Positions 1 through 7,593 of a DNA stretch of 64,000 nucleotides are shown piece by piece. Numbering within the stretch: the stretch's first letter is position 1; the number at the start of each line of letters is the position of its first letter. Both the position numbers and the translations under genes were made by a program. Source of the stretch: Vulcanimicrobiota bacterium. Its GTDB lineage: Bacteria > Vulcanimicrobiota > Vulcanimicrobiia > Vulcanimicrobiales > Vulcanimicrobiaceae. The stretch covers positions 1 through 64,000 of the forward strand of contig PLWS01000006.1 in assembly GCA_003151115.1 (NCBI GenBank), read 5' to 3'. The notes beneath the pieces are model-generated. The model saw only the letters and a list, made by a program, of their open reading frames with translations, was not told the origin of the DNA and made no database searches.

Positions 1-154
1 CGACTGCCATGTAAGAAATGTCGCCGTTCTTGGCGCGTGTCGTCAGCTGTTTGGCGGTCAGCCCGAACTCAGGATGATTGCGAACAAAGCTCGCGGCGGA
101 CACGAACGCGCGCTCGGGCGTTCCTTGCGAGGCCGGCTTTTGCGACGAGGACAC
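1..154 (-). CDS. Partial small protein running off the left edge
   Basis: An open minus-strand frame enters from the left edge. A GTG at 152-154 would begin MSSSQKPASQGTPERAF and the frame stays open to base 1. The residues look protein-like (NHPEFGLTAKQLTTRAK could be a short DNA-binding helix pair), but no family is recognised. It lies just downstream of the 188-568 gene in the same frame, separated only by a TGA at 188-190. It may be the next gene of a small operon or a decayed continuation of that gene. Confidence 0.3.
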   Translation of the reverse strand, partial: MSSSQKPASQGTPERAFVSAASFVRNHPEFGLTAKQLTTRAKNGDISYMAV

Positions 155-187
155 ATATCTTCTATCGGGACTTCGGTCCTCCGCGGT

Positions 188-568
188 TCAGTGCTTACGG
201 AAGGCCCCTTGGAGGCGAGGCCTGCTGCGGCGTTCCCTGTAATCAGCGCAGTGCTTGCAGCCCGCTGGGCGACAGCGGTGGCTCTGATCGCGCAGCCACT
301 TTTCGACGGCTTCCCCGCGAAACAGGTATACCTTGCCGTGCCGTACATGCGGAAGTATTCCGGCATCCGCATCTTCGCGCGCCAGGATCATCGGAATTCC
401 GAAGATACGGCGCACGTCGTGGAGCGAGATCAGGCCTCCGTCATTGGGCTTGCTGGTCTTTAGACGCGCGCCGGCTTCGATCGGAATGACCCGCTTAGAA
501 AAATTGATTCCCGACTTGCGCCCGGTTGTGGCCACTTGTGACCGTAGGCTTTTGCCCGTTACATGCAT
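188..568 (-). CDS. Small helix-turn-helix (excisionase-like) protein
   Basis: 126 residues. The central part (about residues 45-92: ISLHDVRRIFGIP, then HVRHGKVYLFRGEAVEKWL) has the layout of MerR/excisionase-type DNA-binding domains: a helix-turn-helix followed by a basic beta-wing that ends in an alpha-helix. Such proteins usually control excision or early transcription of mobile elements, which fits the recombinase operon starting at 1192 on the other strand. The C-terminus (RRSRPRLQGAFRKH) is basic and looks disordered. The start is uncertain, since several in-frame GTG codons lie inside the first 30 residues. Confidence 0.5.
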   Translation of the reverse strand: MHVTGKSLRSQVATTGRKSGINFSKRVIPIEAGARLKTSKPNDGGLISLHDVRRIFGIPMILAREDADAGILPHVRHGKVYLFRGEAVEKWLRDQSHRCRPAGCKHCADYRERRSRPRLQGAFRKH

Positions 569-605
569 TTGATCCTAACCTGTTTGGGTGATCAAGTCGG
601 AACGA

Positions 606-911
606 TTAGGATGCGCGACGCTGCAACGAATCACTGTTGATATCGGTTGCTTGCGCGGTCCGTTGCGCTGGCGCTTTTGGACGAGCTCCAAGATCCAAGT
701 CGATCCGCTCGAGAATATCGAGCACGCGCAACGAGTGCATGATGCGATCCGATGCCGCACTCAACATCATCGGCTGAGATGGCAAGGGTGCGCCCCCAAC
801 GCCGGCTCGCGCCAGTTGAGGTTTGGTCAGAAGAGCGGGCTTGCCATTGGAGGCGCCGAGGTCACGCTCGGACCCGCTCTTTTTGCGACCGATCTTCGAT
901 TTTTCGGCCAT
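606..911 (-). CDS. Hypothetical small basic protein
   Basis: 101 residues from an ATG at 909-911. The N-terminus is strongly basic (MAEKSKIGRKKSGSERD), the middle is Pro/Gly-rich, and a predicted helix contains DRIMHSLRVLDILERIDLDL. No family is recognised and no clear Shine-Dalgarno precedes it. It is co-directional with the 188-568 gene. The opposite-strand frame here is less protein-like, but this call could still be spurious. Confidence 0.33.
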   Translation of the reverse strand: MAEKSKIGRKKSGSERDLGASNGKPALLTKPQLARAGVGGAPLPSQPMMLSAASDRIMHSLRVLDILERIDLDLGARPKAPAQRTAQATDINSDSLQRRAS

Positions 912-1191
912 GATTCAACGCGTTTGTCAGGTGTGAAGAATATTCCTGAAAGCTTAATTGACCGGGCCGCCGGACAAACGTGGCAGTGGTGGTCGCGCTT
1001 TTTTCGACCGGGCCAAAAGGCCCACCAAAATTTCGAGGATCGTCATAATACGAGATTTAAAGCCAGAATTATATCTCGTGTACGCCGCGTTGTCATCCGT
1101 CTTTTTGTCAAAGAAAGGACGGCGGCGCACACTGCGACAGCTCTTCGCTTTTTGGTCGGCTTTCACAAACAAAACCAAAAAGGAGAAGAAT

Positions 1192-2175
1192 ATGTGGTAT
1201 AACCGCGATTACCAGTCGTGCAGCGAGTTGCTGCGAACCCCCCAAGAGATCCTGATTCTGGCAGCAATTCTGCCGGCGCTGCGCATCTATCGCGCCGCGA
1301 CCCACGCTCAGTCGACCATCAACAAGTATATCGCCGCATTGGCGCGCTTCATTCACTGGTGCGCACAGCACGATTACTGTCCGCTGCCGGCCAGTCCGCA
1401 AGCGCTACTGGAGTACTTGCGCTACTTGCAAGATATCGGCCACGGCATTCCCGACACGCTGGCGCAAACCAGCCCGATCGGCTGCTGGCATCACACGACC
1501 GGCCACCCGATTCCGCACAGCCGCGAGCTTGCGATCTATCTTCATGGGCTGCGGCGCATGCACGTGACCAAACGTGCCACGCCATTCTCGCGCGAAGACA
1601 TCGCGGCCCTCTGCGCGATCATCGTGCTCGAAGCGCCGCTTCGGGCCGCGCGAGACATTGCGCTCATTTGTTTCATGTTCGCGGCGGCGCTGCGCCCGAG
1701 CGAAGTGCGCAACATGCGGCGCGAAGACCTAGATTTTCGCCCACAAGGCGTGATTCTGACGATTCCCACATCCAAATGCTCGACCAACAAACCGCGGACC
1801 CTCACGCTTGCGTTTGGGCACGGGCCGCTCTGTCCGGTGCGCGCGCTGCAGCGGTGGCTATGGCTCGCGAAAATCGAGTCGGGTTATGTCTTCCGGCGGA
1901 TCGATCGCAACGATCAGTTGATCACGACCGAGCCGTTTGGCAGGAGCACGATTGCGATGATCTTCGAGCGCTACGCCGAGCGTCTTGGCTTGCGCGGCAA
2001 GATATCGCCGTACTCGACGCGCCGTGGTTGCGCGACGACGCTTATGGCTAACGGCGTCAGCCTGGATGAGACCCGGCGCCATCTCCGTCACAAGTATGCC
2101 GAGACCACCCAGGGCTATGTGGAGGATCAGCCCATCCCGTTCAATCAGAGTCTCACGCCGCTGATTCTGCCGTGA
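1192..2175 (+). CDS. Tyrosine recombinase, first of a tandem pair
   Basis: 327 residues; cuts and rejoins DNA through a phosphotyrosine intermediate. An N-terminal SAM-like core-binding domain spans about residues 35-125 and a catalytic domain about 130-315. Visible active-site positions are Arg168 (ALRPSEV), Arg277/278 in YSTRRG (the usual HxxR histidine is Ser here), His300 (RHLRHKY) and nucleophile Tyr309 (TTQGYV). A longer open frame reaches back to 958, but the strong AAGGAG at 1180-1185, seven bases before the ATG at 1192, fixes the start. The stop overlaps the next gene's GTG (GTGA). It is probably the active partner of a two-recombinase mobile element. Confidence 0.9.
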   Translation: MWYNRDYQSCSELLRTPQEILILAAILPALRIYRAATHAQSTINKYIAALARFIHWCAQHDYCPLPASPQALLEYLRYLQDIGHGIPDTLAQTSPIGCWHHTTGHPIPHSRELAIYLHGLRRMHVTKRATPFSREDIAALCAIIVLEAPLRAARDIALICFMFAAALRPSEVRNMRREDLDFRPQGVILTIPTSKCSTNKPRTLTLAFGHGPLCPVRALQRWLWLAKIESGYVFRRIDRNDQLITTEPFGRSTIAMIFERYAERLGLRGKISPYSTRRGCATTLMANGVSLDETRRHLRHKYAETTQGYVEDQPIPFNQSLTPLILP

Positions 2176-3041
2176 GCATTCTGCTGCCCTCGGCTGCGAC
2201 TGGTTCGAAGACCCGAATAAACGATGCTACGAACCTGCGCAGCTGGGGGCGCTTTTGCCAAGAACGCGCGCTCCCCGCGTTGCCCACGACGCCCGCGGCG
2301 TTGCGCGCCTACCTCAGTGACATGCCGCCGCACGTGACTGCGGCGACACTTCGTCACGTCGTCGCCTCCGTCCGTCGCTGGCACCTCGATGCCGGTTTGG
2401 CGGATCCGGCCGACGAGAACTTTGCTCAGGATCTATATCATGCCCAGAAGCGCTGCCGCGTTCCCGAGCTGCGCGCATGCCGTAGTCATGATCTTGCGAA
2501 GCTCGTTGACAGTATATCGGAAACGCCCGGCGGCTTGCGCGATATTGTGATCATTTTGCTGACATACACCGGACGCATGTCATCGTCAGCATTTACGCTG
2601 CTAAATCGTTCGGACGTTCATATCGGACCATCTGGTATGAGGCTCACGGTTTTTCAGAGAAGGCGCAGCACCGTCCTAACGTTCCGGCGGTACCAGGATG
2701 CCCGTTATTGTGTTGTAGCAGCAATGGAACGGTATTTGCGAGTTCTCAATGACGATCATCCGGCGCTCGTTCGGGTGTGCAGTCCGGGGCACATCTCGCG
2801 ACGCCGCTTGAGCCTGCGCCGTGCGATGAATGCGATTCGGTACCGGGTGAAGCGCTCCGGCCTGCCGATAAATGCCGCCACGGCGCTGCGCGCCGGCATG
2901 GTCGTCACTGCGACAAACCGTGGTGCGGATGATTATGCCATCATGCGGCAGCATGGCTATGCGCACACAAGGACCGTACGAAAACTACAAGCGCGGCTTG
3001 GATTGAATCACATCGACGTCGTCGATCGGCTGGGGATGTGA
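2172..3041 (+). CDS. Second tyrosine-recombinase-like protein, degenerate active site
   Basis: 289 residues, translationally coupled to the gene before it by a GTGA overlap. It keeps an N-terminal core-binding region (about 15-95) and a catalytic-fold region with Arg135 (TYTGRMSSSAF) and Arg240 (INAATALRAG), plus a GH-like segment MRQHGYAHTRT near 259-268. No tyrosine follows at the spacing expected for the nucleophile (about 10 residues after the histidine); the sequence reads RTVRKLQARL. It is either a structural partner of the first recombinase, as in paired-recombinase transposons such as Tn554 and RIT elements, or an inactivated copy. Confidence 0.78.
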   Translation: MSILLPSAATGSKTRINDATNLRSWGRFCQERALPALPTTPAALRAYLSDMPPHVTAATLRHVVASVRRWHLDAGLADPADENFAQDLYHAQKRCRVPELRACRSHDLAKLVDSISETPGGLRDIVIILLTYTGRMSSSAFTLLNRSDVHIGPSGMRLTVFQRRRSTVLTFRRYQDARYCVVAAMERYLRVLNDDHPALVRVCSPGHISRRRLSLRRAMNAIRYRVKRSGLPINAATALRAGMVVTATNRGADDYAIMRQHGYAHTRTVRKLQARLGLNHIDVVDRLGM

Positions 3042-3046
3042 ACACG

Positions 3047-3133
3047 ATGGCACGGACCACCGGACCGACCACAGATAACTGGAGCGATCCGCTGGCATTT
3101 GTTCTCGTCACTCGAGATCTGGACTACAGATGA
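3047..3133 (+). CDS. 28-codon micro-ORF bridging recombinase and regulator
   Basis: A 28-residue frame (MARTTGPTTDNWSDPLAFV, then LVTRDLDYR) starts five bases after the recombinase stop. Its TGA overlaps the ATG of the next gene (ATGA). There is no homology to judge by. The exact joining of both neighbours suggests either a real small protein or a translational-coupling leader for the downstream gene. Confidence 0.35.
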   Translation: MARTTGPTTDNWSDPLAFVLVTRDLDYR

Positions 3134-3882
3134 CCCATCGAATCGCTTTTAGTGCTTTCGAAAGCGTGGCTGACGCATGGTGTCTTACCGGCCACGAGCG
3201 AGCTACATTACTGGATATTGACTTAAAGACGTACGATAAATGGTATAGGGCAAACGAGTCAGTCCGGATTTCGTCCGATCAGGCACGCCGAGTAGTGCGT
3301 CTCATAAGCATCTATGACTCTACACACAAGGTTTTCGGAGATGCCGAGTATGCAAATGACTGGGTTCATAGAACCAACGCTGCTCTGGACGGCCGGTCGC
3401 CGCTGGAGGTGATGTTAGAGAGCCTCGATGGTATCAGAGCCGTCGACGGACACCTCGAACGTGTCATCGCAGACTACGCTCGCGACAACCCGTCGCGCGA
3501 TGCGTGGCTGCGCAGGCTACCTAACTCCCCGCGTATCAATCATGCCGTCGCGTTAAAGGCATTCAATCGCGTTGCCGACGCTTGGCATCTGTCGACCAAC
3601 GAGCGTTGTCAAATTCTCGGCGCTGAGCCCGGCATCTACGAAGCGTGGACGGCAGGAACGGAAAAGCCGAAGCTTTCCGAGCCGCAGATCATCACAATCT
3701 CGAAAATAATCAACATCTATGACGGGCTGCACAGGCTTTTCGGCGATGAATCATTTGCCGACCTGTGGGTTAGAGAGGCTAGTGCGGCGCTTCAGAACGA
3801 GCAACCGTTGGACCTTATGAGCCGAGATGCTGCGGGTTTAGATCGCGTCTTTGCATTGGTCATGGACGTATTGGCGATGTGA
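3130..3882 (+). CDS. Tandem-duplicated Xre/MbcA/ParS-type antitoxin-like protein
   Basis: 250 residues made of two copies of one module. Copy 1 (about 8-100) runs from AFESVADAWCLTGHERATLL to NAALDGRSPLEVML. Copy 2 (about 137-232) runs from AFNRVADAWHLSTNERCQIL to SAALQNEQPLDLM. Each copy resembles the Xre/MbcA/ParS (DUF2384) antitoxin: an HTH (VADAWxLxxxERxxxL) followed by a toxin-binding segment (IYDxxHxxFGD...ADxWVxxxxAAL). These antitoxins normally pair with RES-domain toxins, and no RES gene is visible nearby. The position as last gene of a recombinase operon suggests a transcription or recombination regulator instead. Confidence 0.72.
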   Translation: MTHRIAFSAFESVADAWCLTGHERATLLDIDLKTYDKWYRANESVRISSDQARRVVRLISIYDSTHKVFGDAEYANDWVHRTNAALDGRSPLEVMLESLDGIRAVDGHLERVIADYARDNPSRDAWLRRLPNSPRINHAVALKAFNRVADAWHLSTNERCQILGAEPGIYEAWTAGTEKPKLSEPQIITISKIINIYDGLHRLFGDESFADLWVREASAALQNEQPLDLMSRDAAGLDRVFALVMDVLAM

Positions 3883-4242
3883 AGGCCCGTAGACGCGTAT
3901 AACGTCGCGGTTTTGTCCGTTTTGCTAGCAGCGTCTCGATTTTAAACCTTACGAAGGATTTTATGACGCTGCTTCTGCGCAGCGCAGTGAGGAGTGCGGG
4001 ATTTACCGTGCGCAGCGCGCGCAACGAACTCTGCTGGGCGATGTCTGCAGACCGAATTGGGATGCACCTCCAGTGCCTCTCGACAAACTGGATCACACGC
4101 TCATCCATGATCAGGTTGAGTCTTGCGACGCCGCTCGACGCCACGCTCCACCTTCAATATCATTTGATGTCCACCGGCGGTGCGAGGCCTCGTACAGCCA
4201 GGATGTCGATGGGGCTAACTGATGCGGGAGGCCCGGCCCCCC
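3883..4242 (+). other. Region without a convincing gene
   Basis: Frames exist on both strands: a plus frame from 3963 preceded by GAAGGA, and a minus frame 3860-4144 containing MDERVIQFVERHW. Neither reads as a recognisable protein. The minus frame faintly resembles the start of an AraC-type DNA-binding domain and then loses the pattern. Best described as degenerate intergenic sequence. Confidence 0.4.
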
Positions 4243-4271
4243 TCGACAGAGACGGACTCCTTCGCTATACT
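4243..4271 (+). promoter_or_regulatory. Sigma70-like promoter for the 4306 operon
   Basis: TCGACA at 4243-4248 and TATACT at 4266-4271 are separated by exactly 17 bases. The GTG start of the next gene lies 35 bases beyond the -10. Confidence 0.55.
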
Positions 4272-4305
4272 CGGACTATGCGCAGAGTCGGCTGGGTCCG
4301 TGTAA

Positions 4306-5145
4306 GTGCCTGAGGTTAGCCTTTTCGCCGCCTACACTTTTATAGAAGCCCTCAACGATACGGACTCGCAAGCCGATCTGCGGTGGAATCTGCGAGTCGG
4401 CGAGCCCGGCCGTAAACCCACAGCCGAGCAAAAAGCGGAGAATGCAACCTTCGCGCATTGGAGCTCCCTGCTGATGCTGCTCGTTAAAGGGCACTGGTTG
4501 CCTCGGCTGGTGACAACCCAGACCATCGAAACGGTCAATGCGGTACTCGGTTCACGTCCGATTGTTCTTTCATTCACACCCTTTGGACGAAACTCGCAAC
4601 AATTCTGCACGGGTCGAACTGTTGGCGTTACTAACGATCTGCGAGACCGAATCGTGTACGACTACGGCAAGCTTTACCACAATCCGTCCCAACCGATGCC
4701 TATCGCACTTTACGAAGAGCTCGCGCGCGAAGGTATCGTCGATTGGGTCATCAACAGCACGCGCCATAACTACGAGGTGCGAAAGTGCGCGTGGGATGGG
4801 CTTTGGTTTGAGCCAAAACTCGGCGGACGTAGCCGCTTTTGCGAAGCGCGCTGTCGCCAGGACTTCAACAACGCCCGCGTTGGCAAGACCACCGGTTTGT
4901 TTCATTGCTATAAATGCCGAGACGATCGCCCGATCGAAGACTTCTCCGGTCTGGGCCTTAGCGACAATCCATTCGACGAAAACGACGCACGCTCTACCCC
5001 CTTAACATTCACCAGCATCCAGGGCTCAAGCGGCATTTACGGCGGGGACCGTATCTGCCTTTCTTGCGTGCGACAATACTTTCCGGAGTGGAGCAGATAC
5101 ATCGCGCCAATCGCAAACCGACAAGCACCGGAAGCACAGCTATGA
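4306..5145 (+). CDS. Zinc-binding protein with CGNR/treble-clef-like motif
   Basis: 279 residues with a GTG start just after a good promoter. The N-terminal 150 residues are of unknown fold. A cluster around residues 158-190 (RKCAWDGLWF, then RSRFCEARCRQDFNNAR) resembles the CGNR or treble-clef zinc fingers that follow ABATE-like domains in putative regulators (Cys161, Cys179, Cys183). A second zinc ribbon is likely from Cys201/Cys204 (HCYKC) and Cys251/Cys254 (CLSC). The stop overlaps the ATG of the following gene (ATGA), so the two are co-translated. It could be the regulator or antitoxin of its partner. Function is not established. Confidence 0.65.
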   Translation: MPEVSLFAAYTFIEALNDTDSQADLRWNLRVGEPGRKPTAEQKAENATFAHWSSLLMLLVKGHWLPRLVTTQTIETVNAVLGSRPIVLSFTPFGRNSQQFCTGRTVGVTNDLRDRIVYDYGKLYHNPSQPMPIALYEELAREGIVDWVINSTRHNYEVRKCAWDGLWFEPKLGGRSRFCEARCRQDFNNARVGKTTGLFHCYKCRDDRPIEDFSGLGLSDNPFDENDARSTPLTFTSIQGSSGIYGGDRICLSCVRQYFPEWSRYIAPIANRQAPEAQL

Positions 5146-5915
5146 CGGACACCGACGCGACTAATACGGCCGTAGTAACGTGCTGTACCACACAGACTGT
5201 CGTCGTTCCAGGCGCAATCGTGCTACAGTATGTCCGCCATACGCCGCGCGATCGCCCGACGCGCTTGTGTTTAAGCTGCGGAGCGCTCGACGGTCGCACC
5301 AATATCGCAAAGTTCAACGACCATACTATCGCCAAGGTCCGGCTGCACCACCTCGTCGCGATCGCTTCGAGCGGCACGGCAGTGACACTTGGACTCCCGC
5401 CCCTTGGAGCGATCGTGCAGCACATGCCGGCGGCGCTTACGATCGCAACCGAGTTAGACAAACGCATCGAAGACGATCTCGAAGCCGTCAAACGAACACC
5501 GCAGCTGCGTTTAGAATTACAAAATCGTCTGATCGAGCGTTTTGCGGTACGCGATTTACGACCACGCCCAATCCTAACGCCGTACCTGGGCCACCCCGCG
5601 ATCCTTCACGCTGGTCTGGCCGTGAAGTTTACCACTGACGAAGATCTCGATACCGGACACATCCGCTTTGCCAGCTATATCCCCGCGGTCTTACGACAGC
5701 CGCTCGAAGTATGGCTCGGCGTCGACGGCGCCCAACCGCGGGATGTCTTCCGCGTCATCGGAGCGCTCAGTGTCGGAACGACCATTCATTATATGCACGC
5801 CGTGGTTGAAGCGGATTCGCACATCATCACAACGGCCTATGTCGTGGATCCAAGCCGGCACATAGAATCGTACCGACGCGGTGTGCCGCTCAAAGCAACC
5901 TGGGCGGAAGCCTAA
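5142..5915 (+). CDS. Putative PBECR-type (barnase/EndoU/RelE-like) nuclease
   Basis: 257 residues. An N-terminal Cys pair (CLSCG, residues 43-47) is followed by a helical middle. The last 85 residues (FASYIPAVLRQPLEVWLG, then IITTAYVVDP and SYRRGVPLKATW) follow the pattern of phage-associated BECR-fold nucleases: a segment of the type 'P..L.DP.EVW', a beta sheet, then ITAY...YRRG. That fold covers metal-independent RNases and toxins in phage head and polymorphic-toxin proteins. The assignment rests on motif layout only. It is co-translated with the zinc-finger gene upstream, consistent with a toxin and its controller. Confidence 0.45.
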   Translation: MTDTDATNTAVVTCCTTQTVVVPGAIVLQYVRHTPRDRPTRLCLSCGALDGRTNIAKFNDHTIAKVRLHHLVAIASSGTAVTLGLPPLGAIVQHMPAALTIATELDKRIEDDLEAVKRTPQLRLELQNRLIERFAVRDLRPRPILTPYLGHPAILHAGLAVKFTTDEDLDTGHIRFASYIPAVLRQPLEVWLGVDGAQPRDVFRVIGALSVGTTIHYMHAVVEADSHIITTAYVVDPSRHIESYRRGVPLKATWAEA

Positions 5916-5923
5916 AACAAAAA

Positions 5924-5950
5924 CCGAGGGCGACTCGCCGCTCGGCCTTT
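5924..5950 (+). terminator. Likely intrinsic terminator
   Basis: Nine bases after the 5915 stop, CCGAG-GGCG pairs with CGCC-(G)-CTCGG around an ACT loop, with a one-base bulge, followed by a short T run (CCTTT). It ends the 4306-5915 operon. The next 220 bases hold no clear gene, only GC-rich hairpins. Confidence 0.5.
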
Positions 5951-6168
5951 GCATTTACGCTTTGACACGGTCGACGGGCGACCGCCGCGTGCCCGACGCA
6001 GCCTCGCGGCCTACGGGCGGCCCCGCTGGGCTAGGCCCTGGGGCATCTCTAACAGTACCCTGGCGAGGGCGTGGCAGTCAACCCCAGCCAAGGCCTTGGG
6101 TAGTGGTCCCTTTTGAGGGGGCCGCTTAGCTTGAGGGGCTACCTTGCTATTCAAAGGAAGGCTAGGCG

Positions 6169-6765
6169 GTGCGCGTTTGGCCTCCGCCTCCCGGCGTCCT
6201 CGGCAACGTGGCCCTGATTCTGACCCTAATTGTCGGCCTCGGCAGCCTCGTTTTGGCGAATGTACCAACCCCCTTCGTCATCGGTCTCTTTGTCGTCGGA
6301 GCCGCCTTGATTGTTGGCGACATAAACGCCATATACAACCGCTCAGGAAAAGACGAAGCCGACAAGGTGCTTGTGCATCGTCGCTTGGACGTTTTGGATA
6401 GAATTGCCGACGCGACCAAAGACGATTTAGTTAAGCAGCTTTGCAAAGCATACGAAGAAATTGACGCACTATCTAAGAGGCCCGCATACGCCGAAGCAGC
6501 CTATCCGCTTCTCCACGATGGGCCTGACGTGAGAACAGATTACGGGAAGGGACTTGATCGGGTCGTGCTGGACGTTGCTGCGCTCGGTGACTTTCGGGAC
6601 AAATATGATATTGAATTGCCGCACCTACTAAAATCCTTATATAAGAACGGCATTGTCCCGGACGACGCGCTAAACGCTCAACTAGCGAGCGTAACGAGCA
6701 TTGACGACCTCAAGAGCGTAGCTGCCGGGTTACTCCGAATTATCAATCAGCCGGGAATCGTCTAG
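6169..6765 (+). CDS. Two-TM membrane protein of unknown function
   Basis: 198 residues from a GTG preceded by AAAGGAAGG. Two adjacent transmembrane helices occupy about residues 10-30 (NVALILTLIVGLGSLVLA) and 34-52 (FVIGLFVVGAALIVGDI). A soluble, mostly helical cytoplasmic domain of about 145 residues follows. Small TM-plus-soluble proteins like this are common in accessory and defence regions, but no family is recognised. Confidence 0.6.
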   Translation: MRVWPPPPGVLGNVALILTLIVGLGSLVLANVPTPFVIGLFVVGAALIVGDINAIYNRSGKDEADKVLVHRRLDVLDRIADATKDDLVKQLCKAYEEIDALSKRPAYAEAAYPLLHDGPDVRTDYGKGLDRVVLDVAALGDFRDKYDIELPHLLKSLYKNGIVPDDALNAQLASVTSIDDLKSVAAGLLRIINQPGIV

Positions 6766-6775
6766 AGATAGGCGA

Positions 6776-7198
6776 CTACGGCGCGGGAGGTGCGGCCCCA
6801 AATAGCCACTCTGGACGCGGGTAGAGGTTATGCCACCGAAGCGAAAGCGACCGGCAAACGGCGTAGCCCGAATGCCAATCGTCTTCGTAATGCCCGGAGT
6901 TTTCGCCGTCCTGAATATACGTTTGGCATCGGGTTTGATATCCGATCATCGTCGAGTAATAGGCAGTGCCAAACGGTGTTGCCTCGTAAGCGAACATGGC
7001 GATCATATGCAACGCAGCTATGCTGACCCAAGCGACCGTAATCGAAAGCGCGAACTTCCAAGCGCCCTTCTTCCACTCTCCCTCTCCGATGACGCCGCCT
7101 ATGAGGTATGTTATTAGAAAATAAAAATACACCCCATAGAAGCCGATCAACAGGATAGCGAGGATTGCGCGCCAGGGCTCTTGGTCTAGAAAACTCAC
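6776..7198 (-). CDS. Three-TM hypothetical membrane protein
   Basis: 140 residues, GTG start. Hydrophobic helices lie at about residues 11-40 (ILAILLIGFYGVYFYFLITY) and 48-72 (FALSITVAWVSIAALHMIAM). The C-terminal half is polar with three Cys, and the protein ends in APPAP. The GTG overlaps the stop of the transposase remnant upstream (GTGA), so the gene probably became coupled to an old insertion sequence. No family is recognised. Confidence 0.5.
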   Translation of the reverse strand: MSFLDQEPWRAILAILLIGFYGVYFYFLITYLIGGVIGEGEWKKGAWKFALSITVAWVSIAALHMIAMFAYEATPFGTAYYSTMIGYQTRCQTYIQDGENSGHYEDDWHSGYAVCRSLSLRWHNLYPRPEWLFGAAPPAP

Positions 7199-7583
7199 GC
7201 TGCTAGACCGCCCAGCATAAGCTCCGGCAGGTTCGCCAAATCATGCAACGTCCAGATGCGATCCGTCAAACCGGCTTTGATTGCAGGCGTGGTCTTGAGC
7301 GTTTGGTGGACGCGGCAAAAAGTTATAGTTCATAAAATAGAGCGCCAGCGACCGCTGTAGATTTTCAGCCTTCTTGCTAAAGCCGTTCGTTAGCCGAGTG
7401 AAGCGCCGCATCGACATACGCATGGTGAGGTTCTGCCGCTCAACGTATGCGGTCGAAATGTAGTCCGGATCGGGAACGCCCCACACGGACGTTCTAATAA
7501 CTTTCTTGACGACCATCGGACTGTACTTGCGCTCCGGCGATTCGTCACCAAGAATACCGTAGTCTTTGACCTCTGATTAGCGT
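7195..7583 (-). pseudogene. C-terminal remnant of an IS1-like DDE transposase
   Basis: The frame reads KDYGILGDESPERKYSP, then ISTAYVERQNLTMRMSMRRF, then LYFMNYNFLPRP, the characteristic C-terminal block of IS1-related transposases. Around 7318 the homology changes frame and continues as VHQTLKTTPAIKAGLTDRIW to a TGA at 7195-7197. The N-terminal two thirds, including most of the DDE core, are absent. This is a decayed insertion sequence with a one-base frameshift; terminal inverted repeats are not evident. Confidence 0.75.
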
Positions 7584-7593
7584 CCAGAAGATG

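Noticed and set aside
188-190. In-frame TGA joining 188-568 to the open frame at 1-154 as a possible selenocysteine codon
   Set aside because: Sec machinery exists in this genome, but the residues around the TGA (GAFRKH then TAEDRS) show no redox motif and no SECIS-like hairpin stands out; two adjacent genes are simpler.
3963-4313. Plus-strand ORF with a good GAAGGA ribosome site
   Set aside because: Composition is Arg/Ser/Leu-rich without any domain, and the downstream part overlaps the promoter at 4243-4271; not convincing as a protein.
6000-6160. GC-rich hairpins between 5915 and 6169 considered as a structured RNA
   Set aside because: Several local stems can be drawn but no known riboswitch or ncRNA pattern is recognisable, and GC-rich sequence pairs easily.
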